Shown here: one piece after another, positions 8,854-18,161 of the stretch
Numbering within the stretch: position 1 is the first letter of the stretch
How the letters are laid out: each line of letters opens with the position of its first letter
Assembly: GCA_938005745.1 (NCBI GenBank)
Contig: CALLMM010000026.1
Location: 62,001 to 126,000 of the forward strand
Source: an uncultured Chthonomonadales bacterium
GTDB taxonomy: Bacteria > Armatimonadota > Chthonomonadetes > Chthonomonadales > CAJBBX01
Length of the DNA stretch: 64,000 bases
Direction: 5' to 3'
Notes under the pieces: generated by a model
The model's input: the letters and a program-made list of their open reading frames with translations, nothing else
What the model was told of the DNA's origin: nothing
The model's database searches: none
Translations under genes and position numbers: made by a program

Positions 8854-9162
8854 GTGAAGTCGAAGGTATCACCAGTGGTAGCTGTCATCGCGGTGCTGGT
8901 GGTCGTCGGGATCGCCGTGTTCGCTCTCTTTACGTTCACCGGCAGCGGACAGGGATCCAGAGAGGGGGAGAAGCCGCCGGGAATTCCTCCGGAAGTTGCG
9001 GAGAAGTTCAAGGAGCTTGGCAACCGGGGACCCGGCATGCCCGGCGGAGGACCTGGTACGATGACCGCGCCCAACCAGAGCGGCGGTCCGGGAATGACCG
9101 GTCCCGGCGGGATGCCCCCGGGCATGACGGGCGGTATGACTGCGCCCAATCAGGGACGTTAG
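8854..9162 (+). CDS. small membrane-anchored Gly/Pro/Met-rich protein
   Basis: This 102-residue protein starts at GTG 8854, chosen because AAGGAGGA lies at ideal spacing. The longer TTG frame (8836) would read through that site. A single hydrophobic helix (about residues 7-30) is followed by a linker and a low-complexity tail made of Gly, Pro and Met with two copies of a TAPNQ motif. It should be anchored in the membrane with a disordered, probably extracytoplasmic, tail. The family is unrecognised. It lies between a regulator and a pseudopilin gene and has its own downstream hairpin. Confidence 0.6.
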   Translation: MKSKVSPVVAVIAVLVVVGIAVFALFTFTGSGQGSREGEKPPGIPPEVAEKFKELGNRGPGMPGGGPGTMTAPNQSGGPGMTGPGGMPPGMTGGMTAPNQGR

Positions 9163-9188
9163 ACATTTCATCCCGATCTGTTCGATGT

Positions 9189-9228
9189 GCGTATCCTTCT
9201 CTGTTTCTGAGGAGGGAGAAGGATACGC
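9189..9228 (+). terminator. long hairpin after the Gly/Met-rich gene
   Basis: GCGTATCCTTCTC (9189-9201) pairs perfectly with GAGAAGGATACGC (9216-9228), a 13-bp stem with a 14-base loop. It lacks a clear T-run, so it may act as terminator or as mRNA 3' protection. Confidence 0.6.
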
Positions 9229-9241
9229 CGGTTCTCATACG

Positions 9242-9263
9242 GTCTCAGGAATGAGCCTGAGAC
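9242..9263 (+). other. 5'-leader hairpin before the pseudopilin gene
   Basis: GTCTCAGG (9242-9249) pairs with CCTGAGAC (9256-9263). The 8-bp stem ends about 9 bases before the ribosome-binding site AAAGGAG of the pseudopilin gene. It may stabilise a highly expressed transcript. Confidence 0.45.
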
Positions 9264-9285
9264 AAATCCTGAAAGGAGAAGCATC

Positions 9286-10104
9286 GTGGCAAGAAAAGGT
9301 TTCACCTTGATCGAACTCCTCGTCGTTATCGCCATCATCGCGATTCTGGCTGCCATTCTGTTCCCGGTCTTCGCGCAGGCGCGAGAGCAGGCGCGCACCG
9401 TCTCCTGTCTCTCCAACAACAAGCAGATCGGGCTGGGCGTGAAGATGTATGCTCAGGACTACGACGAAGAGTTCCCGATGGGCACCTACAACGGTCCGCG
9501 CAACTGGGAGGTCAACCCCGACGTTCCGCAGCAGAATCTGGGCTGGAACGACTGCTGGGTGGACGCCAACGGACAGGGACCGGGCGCCTGGACCGGCTTC
9601 AATCCCGGCGACGGCGGACCCAACTATGTGGGCTGCGCCTATGGCGGCGAGTTCTATCGCACGCTCATGACCGTGCAGGTCGGTCCCTACATCAAGAACA
9701 CGCAGATCTGGTACTGCCCGTCCGACAAGTTCCGCCGCCCGAGTCGCGAGAACATCACCACCGGACTGCAGTCCTATCAGTGGTTCCCCAACTGGATCTA
9801 CAACGCTAACTGCTGCTGGGGCAACGTTCGCTATCCGGACGGCACCTTCAAGGTGCTGGAGAATCCCTCGGAGAAGGTGGACATCCCCGCCGAGCGCATG
9901 CTCTTCATCGAGCGCGGCGCCTTCGGTTGGGACGGACCGGATGCGCGCGACTGGAGCTGCAACCCTGCGCCTAACAACACCTTCAACCATCCGCGCGGCT
10001 ACAACTGCACCTACTTCGACGGACATGCCAAGCTGGTTCCGTACGGCAAGAAGTGGACTACCATCCCGGCGACGGGCTGGGGACCGGAGTGCCGACCGAA
10101 GTAG
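9286..10104 (+). CDS. type II secretion/type IV pilin-like pseudopilin with H-x9-DG domain
   Basis: This 272-residue protein starts at GTG 9286 behind AAAGGAG. The N-terminus MARKG then [16 protein letters not shown] is a class III prepilin signal: cleavage after Gly5, methylation of Phe, and the conserved Glu of the pilin helix. The C-terminal half is a DUF1559-like domain ending with a His, nine residues, then Asp-Gly ([12 protein letters not shown]), the H-x9-DG motif common in Planctomycetota, Verrucomicrobiota and Armatimonadota. Such proteins occur in many paralogues per genome, and their exact role in secretion or surface structures is unclear. The [22 protein letters not shown] segment is typical of Armatimonadota copies and is the main taxonomic hint here. 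Confidence 0.9.
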   Translation: MARKGFTLIELLVVIAIIAILAAILFPVFAQAREQARTVSCLSNNKQIGLGVKMYAQDYDEEFPMGTYNGPRNWEVNPDVPQQNLGWNDCWVDANGQGPGAWTGFNPGDGGPNYVGCAYGGEFYRTLMTVQVGPYIKNTQIWYCPSDKFRRPSRENITTGLQSYQWFPNWIYNANCCWGNVRYPDGTFKVLENPSEKVDIPAERMLFIERGAFGWDGPDARDWSCNPAPNNTFNHPRGYNCTYFDGHAKLVPYGKKWTTIPATGWGPECRPK

Positions 10105-10147
10105 TCGCAGCCCTGGATCCCTGCAGGATCTGTCACTGCTCTGCTCG

Positions 10148-10178
10148 GAAGACCGCCTTCGGGCGGTCTTCTCTTTTT
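10148..10178 (+). terminator. intrinsic terminator of the pseudopilin gene
   Basis: GAAGACCGCC (10148-10157) and GGCGGTCTTC (10162-10171) close a TTCG tetraloop and are followed by TCTTTTT. This is a textbook rho-independent terminator. Confidence 0.95.
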
Positions 10179-10306
10179 CGGGGCGGTCGCGAGGAGGAGA
10201 TAGCCGGGGAAGACGGGAACATAGAGAGGCGGCGGGCGCGCTGCGTGTCGGGTCTGTATGATCCTATCACCCGCTTACCATTCCATTTTCGGAGGAGATA
10301 CAAGCG

Positions 10307-11452
10307 ATGGAGAAGGTCAGAATCGGCGTCATCGGAACGGGCGGCATGGGTTCCGGGCACTGCAATATCATTCCGCAGATCGAGGAGGCGCAGTTAACCG
10401 CCATCTGCGATATTGCGCCGGAGGCGATGCAGCCGATCGCCGAGAAGTACGGCGTGCCGACCTTTGCGAAGTCGGAAGCGCTGCTGGACAGCGGGCTGGT
10501 AGATGCGGTCATTATCGCGACCCCGCACTACTTCCATCCGCCTATCGCCATCGAGGCGTTCCGACGCGGGATTCATGTGATCTCCGAAAAGCCGATCGCC
10601 GTAACCGTCTCCGCCGCCGACGCGATGCTGGCTGCCGCGCGCGAGTCGGGCTGCAAGTTCAGCGTGATGTATCAGATGCGCTCCGCCAACACCTGGAGAA
10701 CCGTCCGCCGGCTGGTGGAGGAGGGGTGTCTGGGAGAGATATACCGCACCTCGCTGGTGATGGGCTGGTACCGCAGTCAGGCGTACTACGACTCCGGCGG
10801 CTGGCGGGCAACCTGGGCGGGCGAAGGAGGCGGCGTTCTCATCAATCAGGCTCCCCACTTCCTCGACCTCTACGCCTGGCTGGGAGGACTGCCGACCCGC
10901 CTGACCGGACATACCCGCACGCGGATGCACGACATCGAGGTCGAAGACGAAGCCTTTGCCACGCTGGAGTATGCCAATGGGGCGCACGGCTACCTCTACG
11001 CCAGCACAACCGAAGCGCCCGGACACGAGATGCTGGAACTGTGCGGCGACGAGGGGAAGATCGTGGTGCACGGCTCCAGCGTGCGACTCTGGCGCGTGAA
11101 GCCCTCGATTCGCACGCATTCGCGCGAGAATACCAGCATGTGGGCAAGCCCAACCGCCGAAGAGGTTCCCGTGGAGATCACTCCGGGCGGCGGTCATCAT
11201 GCCGATATTACGCGCAACTTCTGCCGCGCCATTCTGTACGGCGAGCCGCAGCTCTCTCCCGGAGAAGAGGGCATCTGGGCGGTCGAACTGATCAACGGCA
11301 TCATTCTCTCCAGCCATACGCAGCAGACCGTCGAGATCCCGGTAGACCGCGCCGCCTATGACCGCCTGATCGCGCAGCTTCAGCAGTCGTCAAAAGCCAA
11401 AACGCAGGTGCGCGAGACGCGGGAGACCGATCCGCACTACGTCCGCAGTTAG
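10307..11452 (+). CDS. Gfo/Idh/MocA family oxidoreductase
   Basis: This 381-residue NAD(P)-dependent oxidoreductase starts at ATG 10307 with AGGAG nine bases upstream. The N-terminal Rossmann fold begins RIGVIGTGGMGSGHC (GxGxxG), the family motif EKP is present in HVISEKPIAVT, and the C-terminal alpha/beta domain contains GGGVLINQAPHFLDLYAWLGG, the usual substrate-binding region with its catalytic-type His. Members act on sugars, inositols or sugar acids. The substrate here is not evident. There is no signal peptide, so it is cytoplasmic, unlike the Tat-exported paralogue at 21021-22304. It stands as a single gene between terminator-like hairpins. Confidence 0.9.
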   Translation: MEKVRIGVIGTGGMGSGHCNIIPQIEEAQLTAICDIAPEAMQPIAEKYGVPTFAKSEALLDSGLVDAVIIATPHYFHPPIAIEAFRRGIHVISEKPIAVTVSAADAMLAAARESGCKFSVMYQMRSANTWRTVRRLVEEGCLGEIYRTSLVMGWYRSQAYYDSGGWRATWAGEGGGVLINQAPHFLDLYAWLGGLPTRLTGHTRTRMHDIEVEDEAFATLEYANGAHGYLYASTTEAPGHEMLELCGDEGKIVVHGSSVRLWRVKPSIRTHSRENTSMWASPTAEEVPVEITPGGGHHADITRNFCRAILYGEPQLSPGEEGIWAVELINGIILSSHTQQTVEIPVDRAAYDRLIAQLQQSSKAKTQVRETRETDPHYVRS

Positions 11453-11488
11453 ATCCCTGGACGGCGTTTCAGGAGAATGGAGAGGCGC

Positions 11489-11512
11489 GAACCGGTCTGC
11501 GAAATCCGGTTC
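11489..11512. terminator. possible hairpin between convergent genes
   Basis: GAACCGG (11489-11495) and CCGGTTC (11506-11512) form a 7-bp stem between the end of the Gfo/Idh/MocA gene and the end of the opposing small gene. There is no T-run and the evidence is modest. Confidence 0.35.
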
Positions 11513-11613
11513 CCGTTCTCTCCCGATAGACGCTTTCTGTTTTCCGGCAGCGCAAAACGGAAGCCGGGAGGCGCGCCCCCCCGGCTCGGATCGGTCGGTT
11601 GGAAACCTGCGCG

Positions 11614-11865
11614 TCAGCGGATTCGCCGCTTGAAGTACATCTGCCCGTTATCTACCGAGATCGCCTCCCATCCCTCTCTGCCGAGACGGTTCGCCTCATT
11701 CATGACCCAGTAGGGCTGATGGATCACCTGTACGGTAACCCGGCGGTACTCCCACTGCGGCGTCTCCTGCGCCCGGGCTTCCATCGGTCGCGCCCAGAGC
11801 ACCGCTGCAAACAGACAGGAGGCGGCGACCGCGCCGATCAACGCGGCGATAAGATGGTTTCGCAT
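11614..11865 (-). CDS. small exported DUF4177-like protein
   Basis: This 83-residue protein starts at ATG 11865 behind AAGGAG. The 20-codon longer frame lacks a site. It has one N-terminal hydrophobic segment (about residues 4-24, possible signal peptide or anchor) and then a compact domain with WEYRRVTVQV, LGREGWEAISV and a final MYFKRRIR. The W-E-Y start, the G-x-E-G-W-E turn and the F-K-R end match DUF4177-type domains. The function is unknown. A TACAAT -10-like box lies upstream at 11944-11949 on this strand. Confidence 0.7.
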   Translation of the reverse strand: MRNHLIAALIGAVAASCLFAAVLWARPMEARAQETPQWEYRRVTVQVIHQPYWVMNEANRLGREGWEAISVDNGQMYFKRRIR

Positions 11866-11943
11866 GATTTCGAGTTCTCCTTCCAGACTGCCGAAAATCC
11901 GGCAAAGCTGCTGATAAAGATGCATGAAGGGGCGTACTCTTCT

Positions 11944-11972
11944 ATTGTACAGGGAGGCGCGCCGCGTCGCCA
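11944..11972 (-). promoter_or_regulatory. possible promoter of the DUF4177-like gene
   Basis: On the minus strand TACAAT (11949-11944) matches a -10 box. The hexamer 17 bases upstream (TGGCGA, 11972-11967) matches TTGACA in only 3 of 6 positions. Confidence 0.3.
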
Positions 11973-12112
11973 GGAGAAATCCGGTGATTCGCCCGCAATC
12001 GCACAGAAACCGGTATTGTTGGCAGGCAGAGACACTGATGGAGGAAGTCTTCTCGGCGCGTTTCTACATAGAGGAGATAGTCGCCCGCGTACCGCTTTTC
12101 CCGGATGAGGAA

Positions 12113-12223
12113 GATCGCTTCGCTGCGCTCGCAATGACAGTGTGGGGACGGGTTGCGCGTGACTGCGGCGGCAGCGCCGCCCATTCCGTCATTGCGAGGG
12201 AGCGCAGCGACCGAAGCAATCTC
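12113..12223. repeat. inverted pair of REP-like elements
   Basis: In the 430-base gap 11866-12295, two copies of a scattered element face each other. The first, 12113-12139, reads GCTTCGCTGCGCTCGCAATG. The second, 12186-12223, reads TCATTGCGAG, then GAGCGCAGCGACCGAAGCAATC. Together they can fold into a long cruciform around about 46 bases. The core TCATTGCGAG...GAAGCAATC recurs at 18973, 28498 (degenerate) and 54649-54890. Nothing else with coding potential was seen in the gap. Confidence 0.8.
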
Positions 12224-12295
12224 AACCTGATACCCGACCCTCCCTGTACCCGACGCCCGCCGGGTGTCTGAGACCATCAAAGGAGAAAAGAAGAG

Positions 12296-13105
12296 ATGGC
12301 GGATCAGAAAGATGACGCCGCATTCGCCCGTATGCTGATGCGCGCCCGTCGCTATGCCGGTCCCACCGAAGACGAGAAGCTGCTGCAGGTTCCGCATCCC
12401 GAACAGACGGCGTTCACCAACTCCGACCCCTGGCGCGTTCTGCGGATTATCGGGGAGTTTGTGGAGGGGTTCGATACGCTGGCGGGACTGGGACCGGCGG
12501 TAACGATCTTCGGCAGCGCGCGCATCAAGCCGGAAGATCCGATGTATCAGGCGGCGGTGGAGACGGCGCGGCTTCTGGGTGAGGCGGGGCTGGCGATCAT
12601 CACCGGAGGCGGTCCCGGCATCATGGAAGCCGGAAATCGGGGAGCCAGAGCCGCCGGGGCGAAGTCCATCGGTCTGGGAATCGAACTGCCGTTTGAGCAG
12701 GGGATCAACGACTATGTGGATGTGGACCTGATGTTTCGCTACTTCTTCGCCCGCAAGACGATGTTTGTGAAGTATGCGCAGGCGTTTGTGATCTTTCCGG
12801 GCGGTTTCGGAACGATGGACGAACTGTTCGAGTCGCTGACCCTGATCCAGACCGGCAAAGTCCGCAACTTCCCGGTGATCCTCTTCTCCGCCGCCTACTG
12901 GAAGGGGCTGGCGGACTGGCTGCGCGATACGATGCTGGCGGGAGGCAAGATCAGTCCGCATGACCTCGACCTGTTCTACATCACCGATTCGCCGGAGGAG
13001 GTGCGGGATACGATCCTGCGCGCCATGCGCGACGAGACCTGGCGCGTGCAGCAGGAGGAGGGCGCGCGCCAGGCGATCCGTCGAGCGTACGGGGTGGGAG
13101 AGTAG
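12296..13105 (+). CDS. LOG-family (TIGR00730-type) Rossmann protein
   Basis: This 269-residue protein starts at ATG 12296 behind AAAGGAG. GGGPGIMEAGNRGA (about residues 104-117) and PGGFGTMDE (about 168-176) are the two signature motifs of the LOG family, once annotated as lysine decarboxylases. Characterised members are phosphoribohydrolases acting on AMP or cytokinin riboside monophosphates. The second motif carries the catalytic Glu. The N-terminal about 60 residues precede the core Rossmann fold, as in the longer bacterial members. It is convergent with the PhyH gene and otherwise isolated. The nucleotide substrate in this organism is not shown. Confidence 0.88.
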   Translation: MADQKDDAAFARMLMRARRYAGPTEDEKLLQVPHPEQTAFTNSDPWRVLRIIGEFVEGFDTLAGLGPAVTIFGSARIKPEDPMYQAAVETARLLGEAGLAIITGGGPGIMEAGNRGARAAGAKSIGLGIELPFEQGINDYVDVDLMFRYFFARKTMFVKYAQAFVIFPGGFGTMDELFESLTLIQTGKVRNFPVILFSAAYWKGLADWLRDTMLAGGKISPHDLDLFYITDSPEEVRDTILRAMRDETWRVQQEEGARQAIRRAYGVGE

Positions 13106-13144
13106 GAGACGAGGATTTCGTCCGCTGCTCTCCCGTACAGGCGG

Positions 13145-13942
13145 TCAGGCTTCGGTCTCGGAGGCGGAGCGGGCGGCAAGCTGCTCCCGCATCCGCATGC
13201 CGCACGCCAGGATCTCCGAATCGGGAAGGACGGAGAGCGGCGAGTAGTTGGGGTGCGGTCCGGGCTTATAGGGATCGTTGTGCGCGGCGTTGTAGCAGCA
13301 GATCAGTCCCCAGCGCGGATGCGGGCTGCGGTTCTGGTCGGAGCGGTGCAGCGTGTTGCAGTGGAAGTAGAGACCGTCGCCCGGGTTCATCTCGGCGTAG
13401 ACCAGGGGCAGACGCGCCAGCGCGGCGTTGACGCGCTCCAGATCCGCGCCGGTCTGGTCGCCCGTCCTGCCGTGATCTACGCGCCCCATCCGGTGCGAGC
13501 CGGCGATCAGCTGCATACAGCCGTTTTCGCGCGTCGCCGGGTCTATGGCGATATAGCAGCTTGCCATATCGGGGAAGAGGCAGCCGTTGTTGTACCAGTA
13601 GCCGTAGTCCTGATGCCACTCCCATGCGCCGCCCTCATAGGGCTGTTTGGCGGAGACCTTGTGATGGTAGTGGTAGACCTCGCCGCCGAGAAGCTGCTCC
13701 ATCGAGCGCACCAGCCGCTCCGAGCGCGTGATAACGCTGTAGATGTCGTCTCCCAGTGAGTTATCCAGCGACAGCATGGTGTTTGCGCCCTGTGAGTCCT
13801 TGCGAGCGGTCATGGTGCGACGAAGCGCATCGTCCTGCCGGGCGATCTCTCCCAGCAGGCGCGTCTCCTCCGCAGAGAGCAGGTTCGGGACGATCAGGTA
13901 CCCCTGCGCGTGAAATTCGGCGATCTGTGCGGGCGTTAACAT
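13145..13942 (-). CDS. phytanoyl-CoA dioxygenase (PhyH) family protein
   Basis: This 265-residue Fe(II)/2-oxoglutarate-dependent oxygenase starts at ATG 13942 behind AGGAGG. A longer open frame upstream (to 14251) overlaps the preceding gene and is rejected. The iron ligands are His110 and Asp112 in WEWHQDYG and His199 in [11 protein letters not shown] downstream Arg (205 or 210) would hold 2-oxoglutarate. Bacterial PhyH proteins hydroxylate diverse small molecules, and the substrate cannot be told. The first 7 bases overlap the stop of the PQQ-repeat gene (ATGTTAA), pointing to translational coupling and membership in the sigma/anti-sigma run. Confidence 0.88.
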   Translation of the reverse strand: MLTPAQIAEFHAQGYLIVPNLLSAEETRLLGEIARQDDALRRTMTARKDSQGANTMLSLDNSLGDDIYSVITRSERLVRSMEQLLGGEVYHYHHKVSAKQPYEGGAWEWHQDYGYWYNNGCLFPDMASCYIAIDPATRENGCMQLIAGSHRMGRVDHGRTGDQTGADLERVNAALARLPLVYAEMNPGDGLYFHCNTLHRSDQNRSPHPRWGLICCYNAAHNDPYKPGPHPNYSPLSVLPDSEILACGMRMREQLAARSASETEA

Positions 13943-16569
13943 CGGTTCCTCCTGCGACATAAACTTTCGGGAGCCATTTCGACGCCGTCTGCAGATCCTC
14001 CTGTCTGCCGCCAGCCTTTTGACCGTTCCAGACAGAGCGCCAGCTTCATCAGGTGGTAGAGATCGGCGCGGCAGAAGGGGAGGTCTACTCGGCGGGAGAG
14101 CGACTGCCCAGAGGCTCCCCGCAGCCACCTCATCCCCAGAAACCCGCTCAACGCCAGATCCGGCGGATCCACAAAGTTCTCCCCGAAGTGAACCTGACGC
14201 TCCTCTCCGACCAGGTACCATGTGCGGTGCAGCGTCTCGAACCTCTGCCACACCTGTTCAACCGCCTGCGGCTCGCGTGAGCGTATCCTCTGCGCCACTT
14301 CGGGCGTAAGATTGCGCAGCAGGGCGATCTTATGACGATGCGGCGCGATGCGAAACGAGAGCGCATCGCCCTGCCCGATGAAGGGGTCCAGTTCCGACGA
14401 TCCACGCAACGACACGCTCTTCTCCCCGGCGGCTCGCCGCCACCATGCCGCGAGCGCCTCTTCCGTCTGATCCGCCTGCGCCTTCGCTTTCCGGGCGGTT
14501 TCGCGGTCTCCGATCCTCTCCGCCATGCGTGCTATCGCCAGCAGCGATGCGAGGTAGCGGTTTGCGTATAGGTCGCCCTTCGCGCCGTCCAGCCTCCAGC
14601 CCGTCGCGGCGAACGCTTCGTAGGTCTGGCGGATCTGCTGCCAGGAGCGCAGAACGCGCTGCCACTCCCCGCAGCGCTCTGCATACAACGCCGCCGCGTA
14701 GAGGTTTCCGAAGGGATGGGGCGGTGTGTCCGCGCCTGCCCGCGCCCTCGCGATCCCCTCCGTCGGGAAGAACTCGCGCCGCGCTCCCGCCTCCAGCGGA
14801 TACCAGGCGTCCGGCGTGAAGGGCGGATGTCGGCTCCATTCGTCGGCAAGAAGCCGTTTCACCTGTTCCTGCAGTTTTGAATCCAGATGGGGATAGCACC
14901 ACGCCAGCGCCTCAAACAGTTCGCCGGAGTGGTCGAACGCATAGTCGCTGCCCGCCAGTCCCGGCTCCACGCGCAGGGGCGACCAGCGGCGTTCCAGGAT
15001 CTCCGACAGGCTGCGGCTCAGCGCGCTCCTGAGGGTCTGTTCGGTCAGCGGAGGCGGCTCCGGGGCGCGCGTCACGGGAACGCTGTCGGCAGGGACGGGG
15101 GCGTCCTCCGCCGGCTTACCCTCTCCCGGCGACAGGCAGAGTATGCGGCTTCCGGTGATCCAGTAGAGACGCTGATCAGCGTAGGCGACGGAGCCTCTGC
15201 CGGGACCGTGCCATTCGTTGCGCGCCCAGGGCGGAGCGAGCAGTCCGCCGTAGGTGTCGCGCTCTCCCCACACGACCCTCAGCGCACCGGATCGGAGGTC
15301 CAGCGCGCTCAGCGTGCCCTGATGGACGATGAGCGCGGTCTCTCCGACCACCGTGAAGTTCTGGCTCTCGTCCGCCGTTCCCCAAAAGGTGTTCCAGGGA
15401 GGCTGCTCTCCATGCCGATGCCGCAGGGGCGCGATGCGTCCGGAGGCGGGATCGAGGAGACCGAGCGCGACGAGCGGAGCGACCCCCAGATTCCAGTTGC
15501 CGTAGGCGCTTCGGTAGAAGACCAGCAGCCGCCCGTCTGCGGTAACGGCGGGCATGATGCCGACCGCCTGACAGCCCGCCGCCCAGAGCACGGGAGCCGT
15601 GAAGCGTTCCCGGCCGGTGTCGGCGTCCAGCACGAAAAAGGTGCGGGCGTCTCTCTGCTGCCGCAGATGCTGAACGATCGCCTGCTGTTCCCGCGCATGC
15701 TGCTCCGGGCTGCCGACGGCTTGCGGGCTTCTAGTCCATGCGTCGAGCTTTCTCCAGTCGCTGTCATCTACGCCGGCATTGCGGGCAAGCATGGTTCTGT
15801 CGCGGGAGATGCGCTCCGCCATATTGATCAGGGGATTGGTGCGGACGATCACGCAGGTGCGCCCTCCGGTCTGGACGACCACCGGGTAGTAGTCGCGGGC
15901 GGTCTGTCCGGGGAGCGGCTCGCTGGTCCAGAGGGGGCGTCCGGTGGTCAACTCCAGACAGTGGACGCGCATATCTTCGGAGGCGAAAAAGACGCGGTTT
16001 CCGGCGACGGCGGCGGTCTGTCGGATCGGCGCGCCTACCGTCCGCTTCCAGAGCTGTCTGCCGGAGCGCAGGTCCGCCGCGAGAAAATCTCCGGCGCGGG
16101 AGCCGATCAGCGCGCGGTTTCCTGCGATGACCGGCGCGGCGGAGAAGCCTCCGCGTCCCGCATCGAGCGACCATCGCAGTTTTCCTGTGCGGGCGTCCAG
16201 TCCATATAGACGCCCATCTGCGCTGCCCGCAACCAGGATGCCGTCCGCATACGCCGGAGAGTGGAGGAAGGGACCGCCCGCTTGAAACCGCCACAGGGGT
16301 TTGCCCTCGCGGGCGTCCAGCGCGTAGATACTGCCGGAGTGGGTCGCAAGAAAGACGCGGTTATCGGCGACAATCGGCTCCATCGCCGTGCCGAGACGCT
16401 CCCCGGGAAAGTGACGTATCCACGCGGGACGCCAGCGTTCCGGGAGCGTTCCGGGGACGTAGCCAGTGTGCTGCGGATTGCCGCGCAGCATGGTCCAGTC
16501 CGCCCGCATCTGCGCCGCGCCCGCGATCAGCAGGGCGGCAGCCGCCAGTATCGCCCAGGCTCCTTTCAT
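13936..16569 (-). CDS. secreted PQQ-type beta-propeller protein
   Basis: This 877-residue protein has a signal peptide (about residues 1-24) and starts at ATG 16569 behind GGAGGA. The first about 450 residues carry repeated PQQ-type blade motifs of the form A-L-D-x-x-x-G-K-x-x-W ([53 protein letters not shown]), giving an outer-membrane- or periplasm-facing propeller. A Pro-rich linker near 510-540 is followed by a mainly helical C-terminal domain of about 330 residues. Quinoprotein-dehydrogenase activity is not assured, as many such repeats are structural (BamB-like). It is the third gene of the minus-strand sigma-factor cluster and overlaps the PhyH gene. Confidence 0.8.
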   Translation of the reverse strand: MKGAWAILAAAALLIAGAAQMRADWTMLRGNPQHTGYVPGTLPERWRPAWIRHFPGERLGTAMEPIVADNRVFLATHSGSIYALDAREGKPLWRFQAGGPFLHSPAYADGILVAGSADGRLYGLDARTGKLRWSLDAGRGGFSAAPVIAGNRALIGSRAGDFLAADLRSGRQLWKRTVGAPIRQTAAVAGNRVFFASEDMRVHCLELTTGRPLWTSEPLPGQTARDYYPVVVQTGGRTCVIVRTNPLINMAERISRDRTMLARNAGVDDSDWRKLDAWTRSPQAVGSPEQHAREQQAIVQHLRQQRDARTFFVLDADTGRERFTAPVLWAAGCQAVGIMPAVTADGRLLVFYRSAYGNWNLGVAPLVALGLLDPASGRIAPLRHRHGEQPPWNTFWGTADESQNFTVVGETALIVHQGTLSALDLRSGALRVVWGERDTYGGLLAPPWARNEWHGPGRGSVAYADQRLYWITGSRILCLSPGEGKPAEDAPVPADSVPVTRAPEPPPLTEQTLRSALSRSLSEILERRWSPLRVEPGLAGSDYAFDHSGELFEALAWCYPHLDSKLQEQVKRLLADEWSRHPPFTPDAWYPLEAGARREFFPTEGIARARAGADTPPHPFGNLYAAALYAERCGEWQRVLRSWQQIRQTYEAFAATGWRLDGAKGDLYANRYLASLLAIARMAERIGDRETARKAKAQADQTEEALAAWWRRAAGEKSVSLRGSSELDPFIGQGDALSFRIAPHRHKIALLRNLTPEVAQRIRSREPQAVEQVWQRFETLHRTWYLVGEERQVHFGENFVDPPDLALSGFLGMRWLRGASGQSLSRRVDLPFCRADLYHLMKLALCLERSKGWRQTGGSADGVEMAPESLCRRRNRC

Positions 16570-16661
16570 GGCTTATCCTCCGCCGGGAGTTGCGTATGGG
16601 AACTGTTACGCCTTTTCCGACGGATTCTCCTGCCGGCAGGTCGGGCGGAAGCCGCCGCGGA

Positions 16662-18161
16662 TTACGGACGGGGCTTTTCGCGAATCTGCAGAAGGAGGGT
16701 CGCCGGGCTGTCCGGGCGTCTCTCTCTGGCGTCTGCATCCGCTCTTCGCGACATCTCGCGCATCAGGCGTCGAAGGATGTTTTCAGAGGGCGTGCTCTGC
16801 GACCGCGCATCTGTGCGGGGGAGACGCTTCTGCTCCCTGTCGCCCTGCCGCGGGCGCAGCCCCTCCGGCTCACTCTCTGCCGGCGCGAAACGCTTCGGTT
16901 CGGTCTGCGGGATCTGAAGCTCTCCCAGAGCGGCTATCTGCTCCAGCGTCTCCTGAAACTTTTCAGGCGGTATCTGCAGGGAGTAGGCGGCGCTGCTGGA
17001 CGGCGCGGCGAGCCTCAGCGCGTTGTTCTCAACGATGGAGCCGCCCAGTTTCAGGACGATCCGCTTCAGTTCAAGGCTCTTCTCCGGCACACTATCCACC
17101 TCCAGAACCACCTCCGGCAGCCGCTCCTTAGGCAGGGAGAGCAGGTAAGCACGGAGGTCCACGGACTCCATCTTTGCCTCGGCACGCAGCGCGCGATTCT
17201 CTTCGGGGATCGCTCTGCCGCCTGCCGCGCCGGGTTCCCCGCCCGATCCTCCTCCTCCCATGCCTGCCATGCCGGGCTGACGAAAAGCGCGGGACGGCGC
17301 AGGCTTCTCCGCGCCTGCATCCCGCGCGGCGGCGGGAGGAGCGGGCGCGGCGCCATCGGAATGCATACCGGTATCCGGAGCCTCCCTCTCTTTCAGCGGA
17401 GGAGTGTCGGCGAAGGTCATCGGGGCTTTGAGCCGGTCTCCGCCCGCCGCATGGGATCGCTGTGCCTTCGCAGGGTCGCGCCTGCTGTTCTCCTGCTTTG
17501 CAACGCCCGGTTTCGCCGCAGACGGTTCGATGTTCGCCGGTGGCTGCGCCCTCTTCTGTGCCTGCAGATCCGCTTGCGGCAGCGCGCGGCTGCCCGCAGA
17601 CGGAGCCGGCGGAGCCGCAGGCGCAGGCGATCCTGTACGGTTGTTCCTCCCGGCTCCGGTGGGATCGGGAGGGGCGGACGCCGATTCAAGGGTGCGGGAC
17701 TCGCCGGTGAACCGCTCCATCTCCTGCCTCGCAGAGGGAGGCAGGGAGTCGTCCGACAGCGCGCCTCCCGCCATGCGGTCGAGAGGACTCTGCGCCGCCT
17801 GCCGCATCTGCGGCGAAGGAGAGAAGTAGGGATAGATCAGCAGCGCGGCGAGCAGCAGCGCGGCGGCGGCGCCCCAGGTGACCATCGGCTGCGGTCGCCA
17901 GCGGGGAGCCGCCGGGCGCGAGGGCGCGGGAGCGGGCGGCGCATCGGGCAGGTTCGCCAGAATGCGCGCGCGCAGCGCCGCCGGAAACTCCTCCGTCGGG
18001 ACCGCGCGCAGCCGCCTGCCGATCTGCTCTATCGCCTGCGCCTCCCGGCGGCACGACTCGCAGCGGGAGAGATGACGACGCACAGCCCAGCGTCGCAGAC
18101 AGGGAAGCTCCCCGTCCAGATAGGCTTTCAGGTCGTCGCGCAGAAGGCTGCAGTCGTTCAT
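16662..18161 (-). CDS. zinc-finger anti-sigma factor with long extracytoplasmic domain
   Basis: This 499-residue protein starts at ATG 18161, which overlaps the sigma stop as ATGA and has GGGGAG upstream. Residues 1-40 form an anti-sigma zinc-finger (zf-HC2): Cys4, His30, Cys34 and Cys37 in HLSRCESC, plus AYLDGELP. A transmembrane helix lies at about 94-112. The remaining about 385 residues outside the membrane are Pro/Ala-rich at first and then contain a globular part (about 330-430). By analogy with ZAS-domain proteins, it should hold the co-encoded ECF sigma factor at the membrane until an envelope signal. The large outer region is unusual in size and could be the sensor. Confidence 0.85.
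   Translation of the reverse strand: MNDCSLLRDDLKAYLDGELPCLRRWAVRRHLSRCESCRREAQAIEQIGRRLRAVPTEEFPAALRARILANLPDAPPAPAPSRPAAPRWRPQPMVTWGAAAALLLAALLIYPYFSPSPQMRQAAQSPLDRMAGGALSDDSLPPSARQEMERFTGESRTLESASAPPDPTGAGRNNRTGSPAPAAPPAPSAGSRALPQADLQAQKRAQPPANIEPSAAKPGVAKQENSRRDPAKAQRSHAAGGDRLKAPMTFADTPPLKEREAPDTGMHSDGAAPAPPAAARDAGAEKPAPSRAFRQPGMAGMGGGGSGGEPGAAGGRAIPEENRALRAEAKMESVDLRAYLLSLPKERLPEVVLEVDSVPEKSLELKRIVLKLGGSIVENNALRLAAPSSSAAYSLQIPPEKFQETLEQIAALGELQIPQTEPKRFAPAESEPEGLRPRQGDREQKRLPRTDARSQSTPSENILRRLMREMSRRADADARERRPDSPATLLLQIREKPRP

Noticed and set aside
13943-14251. N-terminal extension of the PhyH gene
   Set aside because: The frame overlaps the end of the PQQ-repeat gene. The ATG at 13942 has a proper AGGAGG and gives the normal PhyH length.
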